A stretch of 64,000 nucleotides of DNA from Tepidimonas alkaliphilus (GTDB lineage Bacteria; Pseudomonadota; Gammaproteobacteria; Burkholderiales; Burkholderiaceae_C). The stretch lies in NCBI RefSeq assembly GCF_007556595.1, contig NZ_VJNB01000004.1, forward strand, positions 148,435-212,434, read 5' to 3'. The position numbers and the translations under genes are program-made. This document shows, one piece after another, positions 8,174 to 16,959 of the stretch. Within the stretch, counting starts at the first letter, position 1; each line of letters opens with the position of its first letter. The notes below the pieces were generated by a model. It saw only the letters and a list, made by a program, of their open reading frames with translations, searched no databases and was not told the DNA's origin.

Positions 8174-9352
8174 CTAAATGCCAGCCAAGTCCCGCAACAC
8201 CTCCACCTTGTCGGTGCGCTCCCAGGTGAATTCCGGCTCGTCGCGGCCAAAGTGGCCATAGGCGGCGGTTTTGCTGTAGATCGGGCGCAGCAGATCCAGC
8301 ATCTGGATGATGCCTTTGGGTCGAAGGTCAAACACTTCGCTGACGATCTTGGCGATTTTTTCGTCTGGGATGACGCCGGTGCCTTCGGTGTAAACGGTGA
8401 CGTTGATCGGTCGCGCCACGCCGATGGCGTAGCTCACCTGGATTTGGCACTGGCGTGCCAGCCCCGCGGCGACGATGTTTTTGGCCACGTAGCGCGCCGC
8501 ATAAGCGGCGGAGCGATCCACCTTGGTTGGGTCCTTGCCGCTGAAGGCCCCGCCGCCATGCGGGCAAGCGCCCCCGTAGGTGTCCACGATGATCTTGCGC
8601 CCGGTCAGGCCGCAGTCGCCCTGCGGGCCGCCAATCACAAAGCGCCCGGTCGGGTTGATCAGGTAGCGCGTGTTGTGCAGCCACTCTTTGGGCAGCACCG
8701 GCTTGATGATTTCCTCGATGCACGCCTCGATGAACTGCGGCTTCATGCGCTTGCCGTCGCTCATCTCGGGGCTGTGCTGGCTGGACAGCACCACGGTGTC
8801 GATGCTGTGCGGACGGCCATCGACGTAGCGCATCGTGATCTGGCTCTTGGCGTCGGGGCGCAGGAACGGCAGGCGCCCGTCCTTGCGCAGCTGCGCCTGG
8901 CGCTCGACGATGCGGTGCGCGTAGTAGATCGGCGCGGGCATGAGTTCCGGCGTCTCGTCGCAGGCGTAGCCGAACATCAGGCCCTGGTCGCCCGCGCCGG
9001 TGTTGAGGTAGTCGTCCGACGCGTGATCGACCCCCTGCGCGATGTCGTTGCTCTGCTTGTCGTAGGCCACCAGCACCGCGCAGCCCTTGTAGTCGATGCC
9101 GTACTCGGTGTTGTCGTAGCCGATGCGCTTGATGGTCTCGCGCGCGACCTGGATGTAGTCCACGTGCGCGTTGGTGGTGATTTCGCCCGCCAGCACGACG
9201 AGCCCCGTGTTGCACAGCGTCTCGGCGGCCACGCGGCTGCGCGGGTCTTGCTCGAGGATGGCGTCGAGGATGGCGTCTGAAATCTGGTCGGCCACCTTGT
9301 CCGGGTGGCCTTCGGAGACCGATTCGCTGGTGAACAGAAAATCATTCGCCAT
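8174..9352 (-). CDS. metK: S-adenosylmethionine synthase
   Basis: Makes S-adenosylmethionine from methionine and ATP in the cytosol, feeding all SAM-dependent methylation. The 392-residue length fits the bacterial family. Visible motifs are [17 protein letters not shown] near residue 15, [12 protein letters not shown] near 118 and the phosphate-binding [19 protein letters not shown] near 260. The ATG at 9352-9350 follows GAGGAAGGAG with good spacing. It is a single gene with its own -10 element (9492-9487) and a leader of about 128 nt. The decayed IS converges on its 3' end, leaving only two bases between the element and the stop codon. Confidence 0.98.
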   Translation of the reverse strand: MANDFLFTSESVSEGHPDKVADQISDAILDAILEQDPRSRVAAETLCNTGLVVLAGEITTNAHVDYIQVARETIKRIGYDNTEYGIDYKGCAVLVAYDKQSNDIAQGVDHASDDYLNTGAGDQGLMFGYACDETPELMPAPIYYAHRIVERQAQLRKDGRLPFLRPDAKSQITMRYVDGRPHSIDTVVLSSQHSPEMSDGKRMKPQFIEACIEEIIKPVLPKEWLHNTRYLINPTGRFVIGGPQGDCGLTGRKIIVDTYGGACPHGGGAFSGKDPTKVDRSAAYAARYVAKNIVAAGLARQCQIQVSYAIGVARPINVTVYTEGTGVIPDEKIAKIVSEVFDLRPKGIIQMLDLLRPIYSKTAAYGHFGRDEPEFTWERTDKVEVLRDLAGI

Positions 9353-9492
9353 GGTGCTCTACACTCCTTCCTCTGAGTTGGGATGCCGGCGTTGCGCCGG
9401 CCCCGCAAAGGGCATTCATGGCGAACGCTTTAGCGGCATTTGTGAATCGCCCGCAAGTAGTTCGATAACTCGGCGATGGGGCGCGGATTATA
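9353..9492 (-). promoter_or_regulatory. metK promoter and long structured leader
   Basis: On the minus strand a perfect TATAAT lies at 9492-9487, with a weak -35 (CTCACA) 17 bp upstream. The predicted leader of about 128 nt holds a strong GC hairpin: GCCGGCG and CGCCGGC separated by CAA, about 20-40 nt before the ribosome binding site. A short overlapping upstream reading frame starts at ATG 9419-9417. I cannot match this leader to a known SAM or SAH riboswitch class, but a long structured leader on metK could be regulatory. Confidence 0.45.
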
Positions 9493-9510
9493 CCGCCTGA
9501 AAGGCGCGAT

Positions 9511-10380
9511 GTGAGGCACGCGTGGCTGCCTGCGGCGGTGGCGCGGCTGGCGCGGCTGCCGCTGCCGGCGTTGCACGTGCTGGGTTGGCTGGGCGGCTGG
9601 GCGGCGTGGCTGGCCTCCGCGTCGTATCGGCGGCGTTGGCGGGCGCACACGCGGCTGGCGGGTTTGCGCGGCTGGGGGCGCTGGGCGTCGGTGGGGGCAG
9701 CCGGCCAGCAGGTGGCGGAGCTGCCGCGCCTGTGGTTCGGGCCGCCGGTGCGCGTGGGCTGGGAAGGCGCCGCGCACATCGAGGCGGCGCTGGCGCAGCG
9801 GCGTGGGGTGCTGTTTCTTACGCCGCACCTCGGCTGCTTCGAGGTCACGCCGCGCGCCTACGCTGAGCGCTTCGGCGTGCCGCACGCTGCGCCGATCACC
9901 GTGCTGTACCGCCCGTCGCGCCACGCGGCGCTGGAGGCGCTGCTGCGCCGCGCGCGCCAGCGCCCCGGCATGGCGGCAGCGCCGACGACGCTGGCCGGGG
10001 TGCGGCAGCTGATGCAGGCGCTGCGCCGCGGCGAGGCGGTGGGGCTGCTGCCGGATCAGGTGCCGCCGCAGGGGCAGGGGGTGTGGGCCCCCTTTTTTGG
10101 CTGTCCGGCCTATACGATGACGCTGGCGGCGCGGCTGGCGCAGCAGCCGGGCGTGCAGGTGCTGCTGGCGTGGGGGCAGCGCCTGTCGTGGGGGCGCGGC
10201 TATGTGGTGCACGTGCAGCCGTGGGCGCAGGTGATGGGCGAGCCGCTCGCGCCCGACCCCGCGCAGGCGGCGGCGCAGATCAACCGGGCGATGGAGGCGC
10301 TGATCCGTCGCTGCCCGCAGCAGTATCTGTGGGGTTACGCGCGCTACAAGGCGCCGCGTGCGCCCAGCCCCACAGCGTGA
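9511..10380 (+). CDS. Lysophospholipid / lauroyl acyltransferase family protein (LpxL/HtrB-like)
   Basis: 289 residues of the LPLAT fold used in secondary acylation of lipid A. The catalytic HX4E motif is HLGCFE near residue 109. LLPDQVPPQGQGVWAPFFG matches the conserved second block of LpxL-type enzymes. A hydrophobic N-terminus (ALHVLGWLGGWAAWLASAS) would anchor it to the inner membrane. Start GTG 9511. It is divergent from metK, and its last 101 bp overlap the 3' end of engB on the other strand. Burkholderiales usually carry several paralogues, so which acyl chain it adds is not clear. Confidence 0.85.
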   Translation: MRHAWLPAAVARLARLPLPALHVLGWLGGWAAWLASASYRRRWRAHTRLAGLRGWGRWASVGAAGQQVAELPRLWFGPPVRVGWEGAAHIEAALAQRRGVLFLTPHLGCFEVTPRAYAERFGVPHAAPITVLYRPSRHAALEALLRRARQRPGMAAAPTTLAGVRQLMQALRRGEAVGLLPDQVPPQGQGVWAPFFGCPAYTMTLAARLAQQPGVQVLLAWGQRLSWGRGYVVHVQPWAQVMGEPLAPDPAQAAAQINRAMEALIRRCPQQYLWGYARYKAPRAPSPTA

Positions 10381-11023
10381 GCGCGACCTCGTCCAGCCCC
10401 TGGCGCTTCAGCGCCGAAAACAGCCGTGCCTGGCCGCCGCGCGTCTGCAGCCGGGCGATCGACAGCGCCCGCGCCTGCTCCTGACGCGAGAGCTTGTCGG
10501 CCTTGGTCAGCAGCACGAGGAAGTCCAGCCCCCGCTCGACGCGCGGGCGGATCAGCTCCAGCAGCGCCTCATCCAGCTCGGTCAGGCCCAGCCGCGCGTC
10601 GCACAGCAGCACCACCGCGCGCAGGTTGGGCCGACGCACAAGGTAGTCGGCCATCGTCTCCTGCCAGCGCCGCTTGGCCGTCTGCGGCACGGCAGCGTAG
10701 CCGTAGCCGGGCAGGTCGGCCAGCACGGCGTCGGTGGCGCCCTGGCGGCCCACCGCAAACAGCACGATGCTCTGGGTGCGCCCCGGCGTGCGCGAGGCGA
10801 ACGCCAGCTGGCGCTGCTGCGCCAGCGTGTTGATGCAGGTGGACTTGCCGGCGTTGGAGCGGCCCACGAACGCGATTTCTGGCGCTGTCAGCGCGGGCAA
10901 ATGCGCCAGCCGCGGCGCCTCCGTCAAAAAGCGCGCGGTGTGCAGCCAGGCATGCGCCTGAGGGGCCGAGGGCAGGGTGCTGACGACTGGATCCATGGCA
11001 AACAGGGCGGCTTGGCGGGTCAT
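10280..11023 (-). CDS. engB: Ribosome biogenesis GTP-binding protein EngB (YihA/YsxC)
   Basis: A GTPase of the TrmE-Era-EngA-EngB group needed for large ribosomal subunit assembly. Motifs: G1 GRSNAGKST near residue 54, switch region SRTPGRTQS, G3 DLPGYG near 102 and G4 LTKADK near 172. The C-terminal tail (about 25 residues rich in Ala, Gly, Ser and Pro) is extra to the GTPase core and is the part that overlaps the convergent acyltransferase gene. The start could be ATG 11023 or the ATG at 10996 (MDPVV). The hexamer TACAAT overlaps the first ATG, so if that is the -10 element the second start is correct. Confidence 0.95.
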   Translation of the reverse strand: MTRQAALFAMDPVVSTLPSAPQAHAWLHTARFLTEAPRLAHLPALTAPEIAFVGRSNAGKSTCINTLAQQRQLAFASRTPGRTQSIVLFAVGRQGATDAVLADLPGYGYAAVPQTAKRRWQETMADYLVRRPNLRAVVLLCDARLGLTELDEALLELIRPRVERGLDFLVLLTKADKLSRQEQARALSIARLQTRGGQARLFSALKRQGLDEVALTLWGWAHAAPCSARNPTDTAAGSDGSAPPSPG

Positions 11024-11128
11024 TGTAGAATCGGCTGCGTTTCGAAACTCCTGCGCCCGCCAGGGATAGATCGTCCTCTGCCGGTCTGCCGCTGCCTGAT
11101 GGGCCTAACCTGCCGTCGCGACCAAGCC

Positions 11129-11743
11129 ATGAAACACACTGCCTCGCTCATCGGCGCCATGTTGGTTGCCGTGGTTGCCCACACGGCTGACGCTCAGTCC
11201 CCCACCCCCGACTTGAAGCGTGGAGCCGCGCTGTATGGTCAAGTGTGCGTGGCGTGCCACGCGGCGGATGGCAACTCCACCACCCCGGCCAACCCCAAGC
11301 TGGCGCAGCAGCACCCGGAGTATCTGATCAAGCAGCTGCAGGAATACAAATCCGGCAAGCGCGCCAATGCGGTGATGGTGGGCTTCGCCAGTGCGCTGTC
11401 GGATCAGGACATGCGCGACATTGCCTACTGGCTGGCCAGTCAGAAAGCGGCGCCAGGGGCGGCCACCAGCGCCGACAAGGTACGCCTGGGCGAGCGCATC
11501 TACCGCGGCGGCTTGATGGATCGCCGCATCCCGGCCTGCGCCGGCTGCCACGGGCCCAGCGGCAGCGGCATTCCGGCGGAATACCCCCGCTTGAGCGGCC
11601 AGCATGCGGAATACACCGCTACGCAGCTCAAGCTGTTCCGCAGCAACGAGCGCGCCAACAGCAAAATGATGCATGAAATCGCGCGCTACCTGACCGACGT
11701 GGAAATCGACGCGCTGGCCGACTACATCGCCGGTTTGCGCTGA
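11129..11743 (+). CDS. Dihaem cytochrome c4
   Basis: 204 residues with a Sec signal peptide (MKHTASLIGAMLVAVVAHTADA) and two class I cytochrome c domains. Haem-binding sites are CVACH at 40-44 and CAGCH at 137-141. Candidate axial methionines lie in the segments with AVMVGFA and SKMMHEI. This is a periplasmic electron carrier that takes electrons from the bc1 complex (petABC, also in this window) or related donors and passes them to terminal oxidases. It sits directly upstream of the cytochrome c maturation genes. Start ATG 11129 is chosen for the signal peptide; its ribosome binding site is weak. Confidence 0.93.
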   Translation: MKHTASLIGAMLVAVVAHTADAQSPTPDLKRGAALYGQVCVACHAADGNSTTPANPKLAQQHPEYLIKQLQEYKSGKRANAVMVGFASALSDQDMRDIAYWLASQKAAPGAATSADKVRLGERIYRGGLMDRRIPACAGCHGPSGSGIPAEYPRLSGQHAEYTATQLKLFRSNERANSKMMHEIARYLTDVEIDALADYIAGLR

Positions 11744-11845
11744 CGGGGGAAAACGCGCAGCGCGGCCACGCCGAACATTCGTCTGCGCTAATATTCGAGC
11801 TGCGCGCCGCTTCGGAACCTTCTCCGTAGCGGCATGGTCTGAATC

Positions 11846-11870
11846 GGGGCAGGCAAGGCTGGCCTGCCCC
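11846..11870 (+). terminator. GC-rich stem-loop between cytochrome c4 and resB
   Basis: GGGGCAGGC (11846-11854) pairs perfectly with GCCTGCCCC (11862-11870), followed by TTCGTT. It ends only 15 bp before the resB ATG. It could end the cytochrome c4 transcript or act as a leader hairpin limiting resB translation. Confidence 0.5.
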
Positions 11871-11885
11871 TTCGTTCAATCTGGC

Positions 11886-14033
11886 ATGAGCGCCTCTACC
11901 GCTGGCATCGAGCTGCCCCGAGCCCACCGTCGTCTGGCTGCGGCGGTGGAGCTGCTGTCGTCGATGCGTTTTGCCATCGCGTTGCTGACGGTCATCTGCA
12001 TTGCCTCGATCGTCGGCACGGTGCTCAAGCAGCACGAGCCGGTCAACAACTACGTCAACCAGTTCGGGCCGTTCTGGTACGAGGTGTTTGCGGCGCTGGA
12101 CTTGTATTCGGTTTACAGCGCCTGGTGGTTCTTGCTGATCCTGGCGTTTTTGGTGGTCAGCACCTCGCTGTGCATCGTGCGCAACACGCCGAAGATCCTG
12201 GCGGATTTGCGCCAATTCAAGGAACACGTGCGCGAGCAGAGCCTGCAGGCGTTTCACCACAAAGCCGAAAGCCAGTTGTCCGAGGCGCCGCGCGCCGCCG
12301 CCGAGCGCATCGGGCAAGCGCTGCTGGCGCGTGGCTGGAAGGTGCGGCTGCAGGCGCGCGAGACGCCCGCTGGCACTGGCTGGATGGTGGCGGCCAAGGC
12401 CGGCGCGGCCAACAAGCTGGGGTATCTGGCGGCGCATGCGGCCATCGTCATCATCTGCATTGGCGGTCTGCTCGACGGCGACCTGATGGTGCGGATGCAG
12501 CTGTGGTTTGGCGGCAAAGAGCCGTTTCGCGGTGGCGGGCTGATCGCCGAAGTATCCGAAAAACACCGCCTGAGCGACGCCAACCCGACCTTCCGCGGCA
12601 ACTTGCTGGTCACCGAAGGCACGCGCGCCGGCATCGCGGTGCTGCAGCAGCCCGAGGGCGTGGTGCTGCAGGAGCTGCCGTTTGAGGTCGAGCTGAAAAA
12701 ATTTATCGTTGAATACTACGACACCGGCATGCCGCGGCTGTTCGCCAGCGACATCATCATCCACGACCGCTACACCGGCGAGGCGCGAGCGGCGCGGGTG
12801 GAGGTCAACCACCCGGTGGAGCACCGCGGCATCATGATTTACCAGTCCAGCTTCGACGACGGGGGGTCGCTGGTCAAGCTGCGCGCGCTGCCGATGGGCG
12901 CGGCGGTGCGTCCGTTCGAGGTGCAGGGGCGCATCGGCGAGGCCACCACCCTCACCAACGGCGAGCAGCGCCTGCGTTTGGAGTTCACCGGGTTGCGCGT
13001 CATCAACGTGGAAAACATGTCGGCGGCTTCGGGCGGCAGCGGCGCCGACGTGCGCAAGGTGGATTTGCGCCAGGCGATCGAGGCGCGCCTTGGCGCCGGC
13101 AACAAGACGGTCAAGGAGCGCGAGCTGCGCAACGTCGGCCCCAGCGTCACCTACAAGCTGCGCGACGAAGCGGGGCAGGCGCGCGAATTCCACAACTACA
13201 TGCTGCCGATCGACTTGGACGGCCAGCGCGTGTATCTGCTTGGCGTGCGCGAGACGCCGCAAGAGCCGTTCCGCTACCTGCGCGTGCCGGTGGACGAGCG
13301 CGACGGATTGGACGGCTTCATCCGCCTGCGGGCGGCGCTGGCGGACGCCGGCCTACGGCGCCTGGCGGCGCAGCGCTACGTGGCGCAGGCCGCCGGCGAC
13401 CAGCCGGAGGGCGTGCGCACGGCGCTGCTGGGCTCGGCGCTGCGCGCGATCGATTTGTTTGCCGGCGACGATCCTGAAATCGAGCGCCTGCCGCGCGGCG
13501 AAGCGCCGCGCCTGGGCGGGCTGCTGGCGCTGTCGGCGTTCATGGAAGCGCACATCCCTGAGGCCGAGCGCGAGCGCTTTGGCGATGTGCTGCTGCGCAT
13601 CCTCAACGGCACGTTGTTCGAGCTGTATCAGCTCAGCCGCGCGCAGGCCGGCTTGCCGCCTGCGCAGCGCAACGACGCCACCGCGGCGTTCATGACGCAG
13701 GCGGTGCTGGCGCTGTCGGATGCGTTCTTCTACCCGGCGCCGCTGGTGTTGCAGCTGGCCGATTTTGAGCAGGTGCAGGCCAGCGTGTTTCAGGTGGCGC
13801 GCGCGCCAGGCAAGACGATCGTGTATATCGGCTGCGTGTTGCTGATCCTTGGCGTTTTTGCGATGCTCTACGTGCGCGAGCGGCGGCTGTGGGTGTGGCT
13901 GGCCCCCAGCGGCACGGGCGCGCGCGCGCTGATGGCGCTGTCCAGCAACCGCAAGCTGATGGACAACGATCGCGAGTTTGAGACCCTCAAGGGGCTGCTG
14001 GCCCCAGGCACGGCACAGGAGACGGCACGATGA
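11886..14033 (+). CDS. resB: Cytochrome c biogenesis protein ResB (Ccs1)
   Basis: 715 residues. With the CcsA/CcsB-type partner encoded next, it forms the system II haem exporter and cytochrome c synthetase in the inner membrane. Three N-terminal hydrophobic segments are visible, including FAIALLTVICIASIVGTVLKQ with the family motif that follows (Glu-Pro, then NQFGPFWYEVF). A large periplasmic domain follows (NHPVEHRGIMIYQSSFDDGG), then a last transmembrane helix near residue 645 (IVYIGCVLLILGVFAMLYV). Its stop overlaps the next start (ATGA at 14030-14033), so the two proteins are translationally coupled. The presence of this pair implies system II rather than system I cytochrome maturation. 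Confidence 0.95.
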   Translation: MSASTAGIELPRAHRRLAAAVELLSSMRFAIALLTVICIASIVGTVLKQHEPVNNYVNQFGPFWYEVFAALDLYSVYSAWWFLLILAFLVVSTSLCIVRNTPKILADLRQFKEHVREQSLQAFHHKAESQLSEAPRAAAERIGQALLARGWKVRLQARETPAGTGWMVAAKAGAANKLGYLAAHAAIVIICIGGLLDGDLMVRMQLWFGGKEPFRGGGLIAEVSEKHRLSDANPTFRGNLLVTEGTRAGIAVLQQPEGVVLQELPFEVELKKFIVEYYDTGMPRLFASDIIIHDRYTGEARAARVEVNHPVEHRGIMIYQSSFDDGGSLVKLRALPMGAAVRPFEVQGRIGEATTLTNGEQRLRLEFTGLRVINVENMSAASGGSGADVRKVDLRQAIEARLGAGNKTVKERELRNVGPSVTYKLRDEAGQAREFHNYMLPIDLDGQRVYLLGVRETPQEPFRYLRVPVDERDGLDGFIRLRAALADAGLRRLAAQRYVAQAAGDQPEGVRTALLGSALRAIDLFAGDDPEIERLPRGEAPRLGGLLALSAFMEAHIPEAERERFGDVLLRILNGTLFELYQLSRAQAGLPPAQRNDATAAFMTQAVLALSDAFFYPAPLVLQLADFEQVQASVFQVARAPGKTIVYIGCVLLILGVFAMLYVRERRLWVWLAPSGTGARALMALSSNRKLMDNDREFETLKGLLAPGTAQETAR

Positions 14034-15391
14034 GCACCGCGACGCAGACGATCGACCTCAAGCTGGCCGGCGACCAGACCCCCGGCTGGCGCGGCTGGCT
14101 GGCCCGCCGCACCGTATGGGACTGGCTTTATGCCCTGCTGGCGACCGTGGGCGCGGCGGTGGCGCTGTGGCAATGGGGCCACGCGATGGACGGCTACGAG
14201 ACGGCGATCCTGATCGGCGCCGTGCCAAGCCTGATTGCGCTGGCCTGGTTCTGGCGCCCGGTGCAGTTGCTGACCGTGGTGGTGGCGGTGCTGTCGCTGC
14301 TGGCCATCGCGCTGTATCAGGTGGACGGGCGCGCCGACCTGGCGCGCGCCGAGCAGGTGTTCCTGCTGAAGTACTTCCTCTCCAGCCAGTCGGCCATCCT
14401 GTGGATGAGCGTGCTGTTCTTCATGAGCACGGTGTTTTACTGGATCGGGCTGCTGGCACCGCGCGGCGGCGAGACGGCCGAGCGGCTTGGCTCGCGCATC
14501 GCCTGGGTGGCGGTGACGCTGGCGCTCGCCGGCACGATGGTGCGCTGGTATGAGAGCCACCAGATCGGCCCGGGCATTGGCCACATTCCGGTCAGCAACC
14601 TCTACGAAGTGTTTGTGCTCTTTTCGTGGCTGACGGCGGCTTACTATCTGTATTACGAAGACCGCTACCAGACGCGGCGCATGGGGGCGTTCGCGATGCT
14701 GATCGTCAGCGCGGCGGTGGGCTTTTTGCTGTGGTACACCGTGGTGCGCGAGGCGCACCAGATCCAGCCGCTGGTGCCGGCGCTGCAGAGCTGGTGGATG
14801 AAGCTGCACGTGCCGGCCAACTTCATCGGCTACGGCACGTTTGCCATCGCCGCCATGCTGGCGTTTGCCTACCTGATCAAGCAAAGCGCCGGCGAGACGC
14901 GTTGGTGGAAGCTGGCCCCGCTGTGGCTGCTCGGCATCGTGCTGTGCTTTGAGCCGCTGGTGTTCCGCCGCGGCGCCGCCGAGCAGGGCGCGAGCTACTG
15001 GTTCATCTATTTTGGCGTGTCGGCGCTGATCGTCGGCGGGATCCTGGCGGCGCGACGGCGCATTGCCGAGCGGTTGCCGAGCCTGCAGGTGCTCGACGAC
15101 GTGATGTACAAGGCGATCGCGGTGGGATTCGCCTTCTTCACCATCGCCACGGTGCTGGGCGCGCTGTGGGCGGCCGAGGCGTGGGGCGGCTACTGGAGCT
15201 GGGATCCGAAGGAAACCTGGGCGCTGATCGTCTGGCTGAATTACGCGGCGTGGCTGCACATGCGCCTGATCAAGGGCCTGCGCGGCACGGTGGCGGCGTG
15301 GTGGGCGCTGGTGGGGCTGGGCATCACGACGTTTGCCTTCCTGGGCGTCAACATGTTCTTGAGCGGCCTGCACAGCTACGGCGCGCTGTGA
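14030..15391 (+). CDS. ccsB: Cytochrome c biogenesis protein CcsB/CcsA family
   Basis: A 453-residue polytopic membrane protein of the haem-handling family. The WWD haem-binding motif is WGGYWSWDPKETW near residue 383. Conserved flanking histidines lie on transmembrane segments, as in AAWLHMRLIKGLRG and HVPANFIGYGTF. It carries haem across the inner membrane and joins it to CXXCH motifs with ResB. It overlaps resB by four bases. Likely clients in this window are cytochrome c4 and PetC. Naming is inconsistent in the literature (CcsA or CcsB). Confidence 0.95.
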   Translation: MSTATQTIDLKLAGDQTPGWRGWLARRTVWDWLYALLATVGAAVALWQWGHAMDGYETAILIGAVPSLIALAWFWRPVQLLTVVVAVLSLLAIALYQVDGRADLARAEQVFLLKYFLSSQSAILWMSVLFFMSTVFYWIGLLAPRGGETAERLGSRIAWVAVTLALAGTMVRWYESHQIGPGIGHIPVSNLYEVFVLFSWLTAAYYLYYEDRYQTRRMGAFAMLIVSAAVGFLLWYTVVREAHQIQPLVPALQSWWMKLHVPANFIGYGTFAIAAMLAFAYLIKQSAGETRWWKLAPLWLLGIVLCFEPLVFRRGAAEQGASYWFIYFGVSALIVGGILAARRRIAERLPSLQVLDDVMYKAIAVGFAFFTIATVLGALWAAEAWGGYWSWDPKETWALIVWLNYAAWLHMRLIKGLRGTVAAWWALVGLGITTFAFLGVNMFLSGLHSYGAL

Positions 15392-15481
15392 CCGCGGCGG
15401 GATCGTGGGCTCGGCCCGCGGCCCAGCCGTTGCGCGGGCGGCGACGAGCGCGATGGCGGGGTCGTGGCCAGGGCGTGAGGG

Positions 15482-16777
15482 TCAGTCGAGCGCGAGCGCG
15501 CGCTCCTGCTGCCACAGGTCGGCCACCGTCTCGCGCGCGCGGATGAGCTGCGCGCGCGCGCCGCTGACCAGCACCTCGGCGGCCTTGCCACGCGTGTTGT
15601 AGTGGCTGGCCATGCTCATGCAGTAGGCGCCGGCCGAACCCACCGCGAGCAGATCGCCCGGCTGCGCGGCCAGCTCCCGGTCGCGCCCGAGCCAGTCGCC
15701 GCTTTCGCACACCGGGCCGACCACGTCCCATGTCTGCGTCGGGGTGTCCGTGCGTGGCTGCACCGGCGCGATGGCATGGTAGGCGTCATACATCGCCGGG
15801 CGCGGCAGGTCGTTCATCGCCGCATCCACGACCAGGAAGTTTTTCGTGGCGCTGGGCTTGGCGTAGAGCACTTCGGTGACGCAAATGCCGGCGTTGCCGA
15901 CCAGCGAGCGCCCGGGCTCGAACAGCACCCGACGCCGGCCGTGGCCGCGCGCGTCCAGCCGCGCCAGCAGCGCGCCGACGAGCGCCTGGGGCGAAGGCGG
16001 CGTCTCGCCGCGGTAGTCGATGCCGAGCCCCCCGCCGAGGTCCAGGTGGTGCAGCGCGATGCCGTCGGCCTCGATCGCCTCCACCAGGTCGAGCACGCGC
16101 TCCAGCGCGTCGAGGTAGGGTTCGACGGCGGTGATCTGCGAGCCGATGTGGCAGTCGATGCCGATGATGCGCAGCCCTGGCAGGCGCGCCGCGTGGCGGT
16201 AGGCGGCGCGCGCCTCGTCGTGCGGGATGCCGAACTTGTTGTCGCGCAGGCCGGTGGAGATGTAGGGGTGGGTGCGCGCGTCCACGTCCGGGTTGACGCG
16301 CAGGCTGACCGGCGCCTGCACGCCCAGCTCGCGCGCCACGGCATCCAGCACGTCGAGCTCGCCGACGCTTTCGACGTTGAAGCAGCCGATGCTGGCTTCA
16401 AGCGCCGCGCGCATCTCGGCGCGCGTCTTGCCGACGCCAGAGAACACGATGCGCTGCGGCGGCACGCCAGCGCGCAGCGCGCGCGCCAGCTCGCCGCCGG
16501 AGACGATGTCGGCGCCGCAGCCCGCGCGCGCCAGCGCCTGCACGATCGCCAGCGTCGAGTTGGCTTTGAGCGCGTAGCAGACCTGCGCGTCGCGCCCGGC
16601 CAGCGCCTGCTGCCAGGCGCCGGCCGCCGCGCGCAGCGCCGCCAGCGAATAGACGAACAGCGGCGTGCCGTGCTCGCGCGCCAGCTGCGCCACCGGCACG
16701 TCTTCCACCCACAGCTCGCCGTCGCGGTAGGCAAAGAAGGGGGCGCCGGGCAGGGGGGGCGAGTCAGCGAGGGACAT
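15482..16777 (-). CDS. lysA: Diaminopimelate decarboxylase
   Basis: Catalyses the last step of lysine synthesis, meso-diaminopimelate to L-lysine plus CO2, using PLP. 431 residues, normal length. Visible motifs: the PLP lysine in CYALKANS near residue 70, HIGSQI near 210, GGGLGIDY near 250, EPGRSLVGNAG near 290 and the catalytic Cys in GPVCESGDWLG near 355. Its start (16777) lies inside the end of lptM (stop 16766-16764), so the two overlap by 14 bp and are co-transcribed, as in many proteobacteria. It is convergent with ccsB. Confidence 0.97.
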   Translation of the reverse strand: MSLADSPPLPGAPFFAYRDGELWVEDVPVAQLAREHGTPLFVYSLAALRAAAGAWQQALAGRDAQVCYALKANSTLAIVQALARAGCGADIVSGGELARALRAGVPPQRIVFSGVGKTRAEMRAALEASIGCFNVESVGELDVLDAVARELGVQAPVSLRVNPDVDARTHPYISTGLRDNKFGIPHDEARAAYRHAARLPGLRIIGIDCHIGSQITAVEPYLDALERVLDLVEAIEADGIALHHLDLGGGLGIDYRGETPPSPQALVGALLARLDARGHGRRRVLFEPGRSLVGNAGICVTEVLYAKPSATKNFLVVDAAMNDLPRPAMYDAYHAIAPVQPRTDTPTQTWDVVGPVCESGDWLGRDRELAAQPGDLLAVGSAGAYCMSMASHYNTRGKAAEVLVSGARAQLIRARETVADLWQQERALALD

Positions 16778-16943
16778 CGGGTTGGGGTACCGAGGTGGAT
16801 GCTGGCGATGAGATGGCGGAGGCGAAAGTTGCCGATGCCGGCAGCGTCAGCGGCCCTTTTTGACCGCATCCTGCCAGGGTCATGGCCAGTGCGGCGGCCA
16901 ACGCCACGCTGCCGCAGCCTACAATGCGCAGCCTGATCAGCAT
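16764..16943 (-). CDS. lptM: Small outer-membrane lipoprotein LptM (YifL)
   Basis: 59 residues. It has a lipoprotein signal peptide ending in the lipobox LAGC (Cys at residue 26), followed by the family hallmark GQKGPL. LptM homologues assist assembly of the LPS translocon LptD. The ATG at 16943-16941 is only 16 bp from the divergent cyaY start. A TAGAAT hexamer at 16956-16951 would start transcription at or near the ATG, so this mRNA may be almost leaderless. The lptM-lysA order with divergent cyaY is conserved in many beta- and gammaproteobacteria. Confidence 0.9.
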   Translation of the reverse strand: MLIRLRIVGCGSVALAAALAMTLAGCGQKGPLTLPASATFASAISSPASTSVPQPDVPR

Positions 16944-16959
16944 GGCGGCGATTCTAACG

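Noticed and set aside
8252..9280. A 342-codon open frame opposite metK
   Set aside because: It is Ala/Val/His/Asp-rich and motif-free, fully explained as the antisense of metK.
9353..9492. Known SAM or SAH riboswitch
   Set aside because: I could not match the leader to the core of any class I know. It is reported only as a structured leader.
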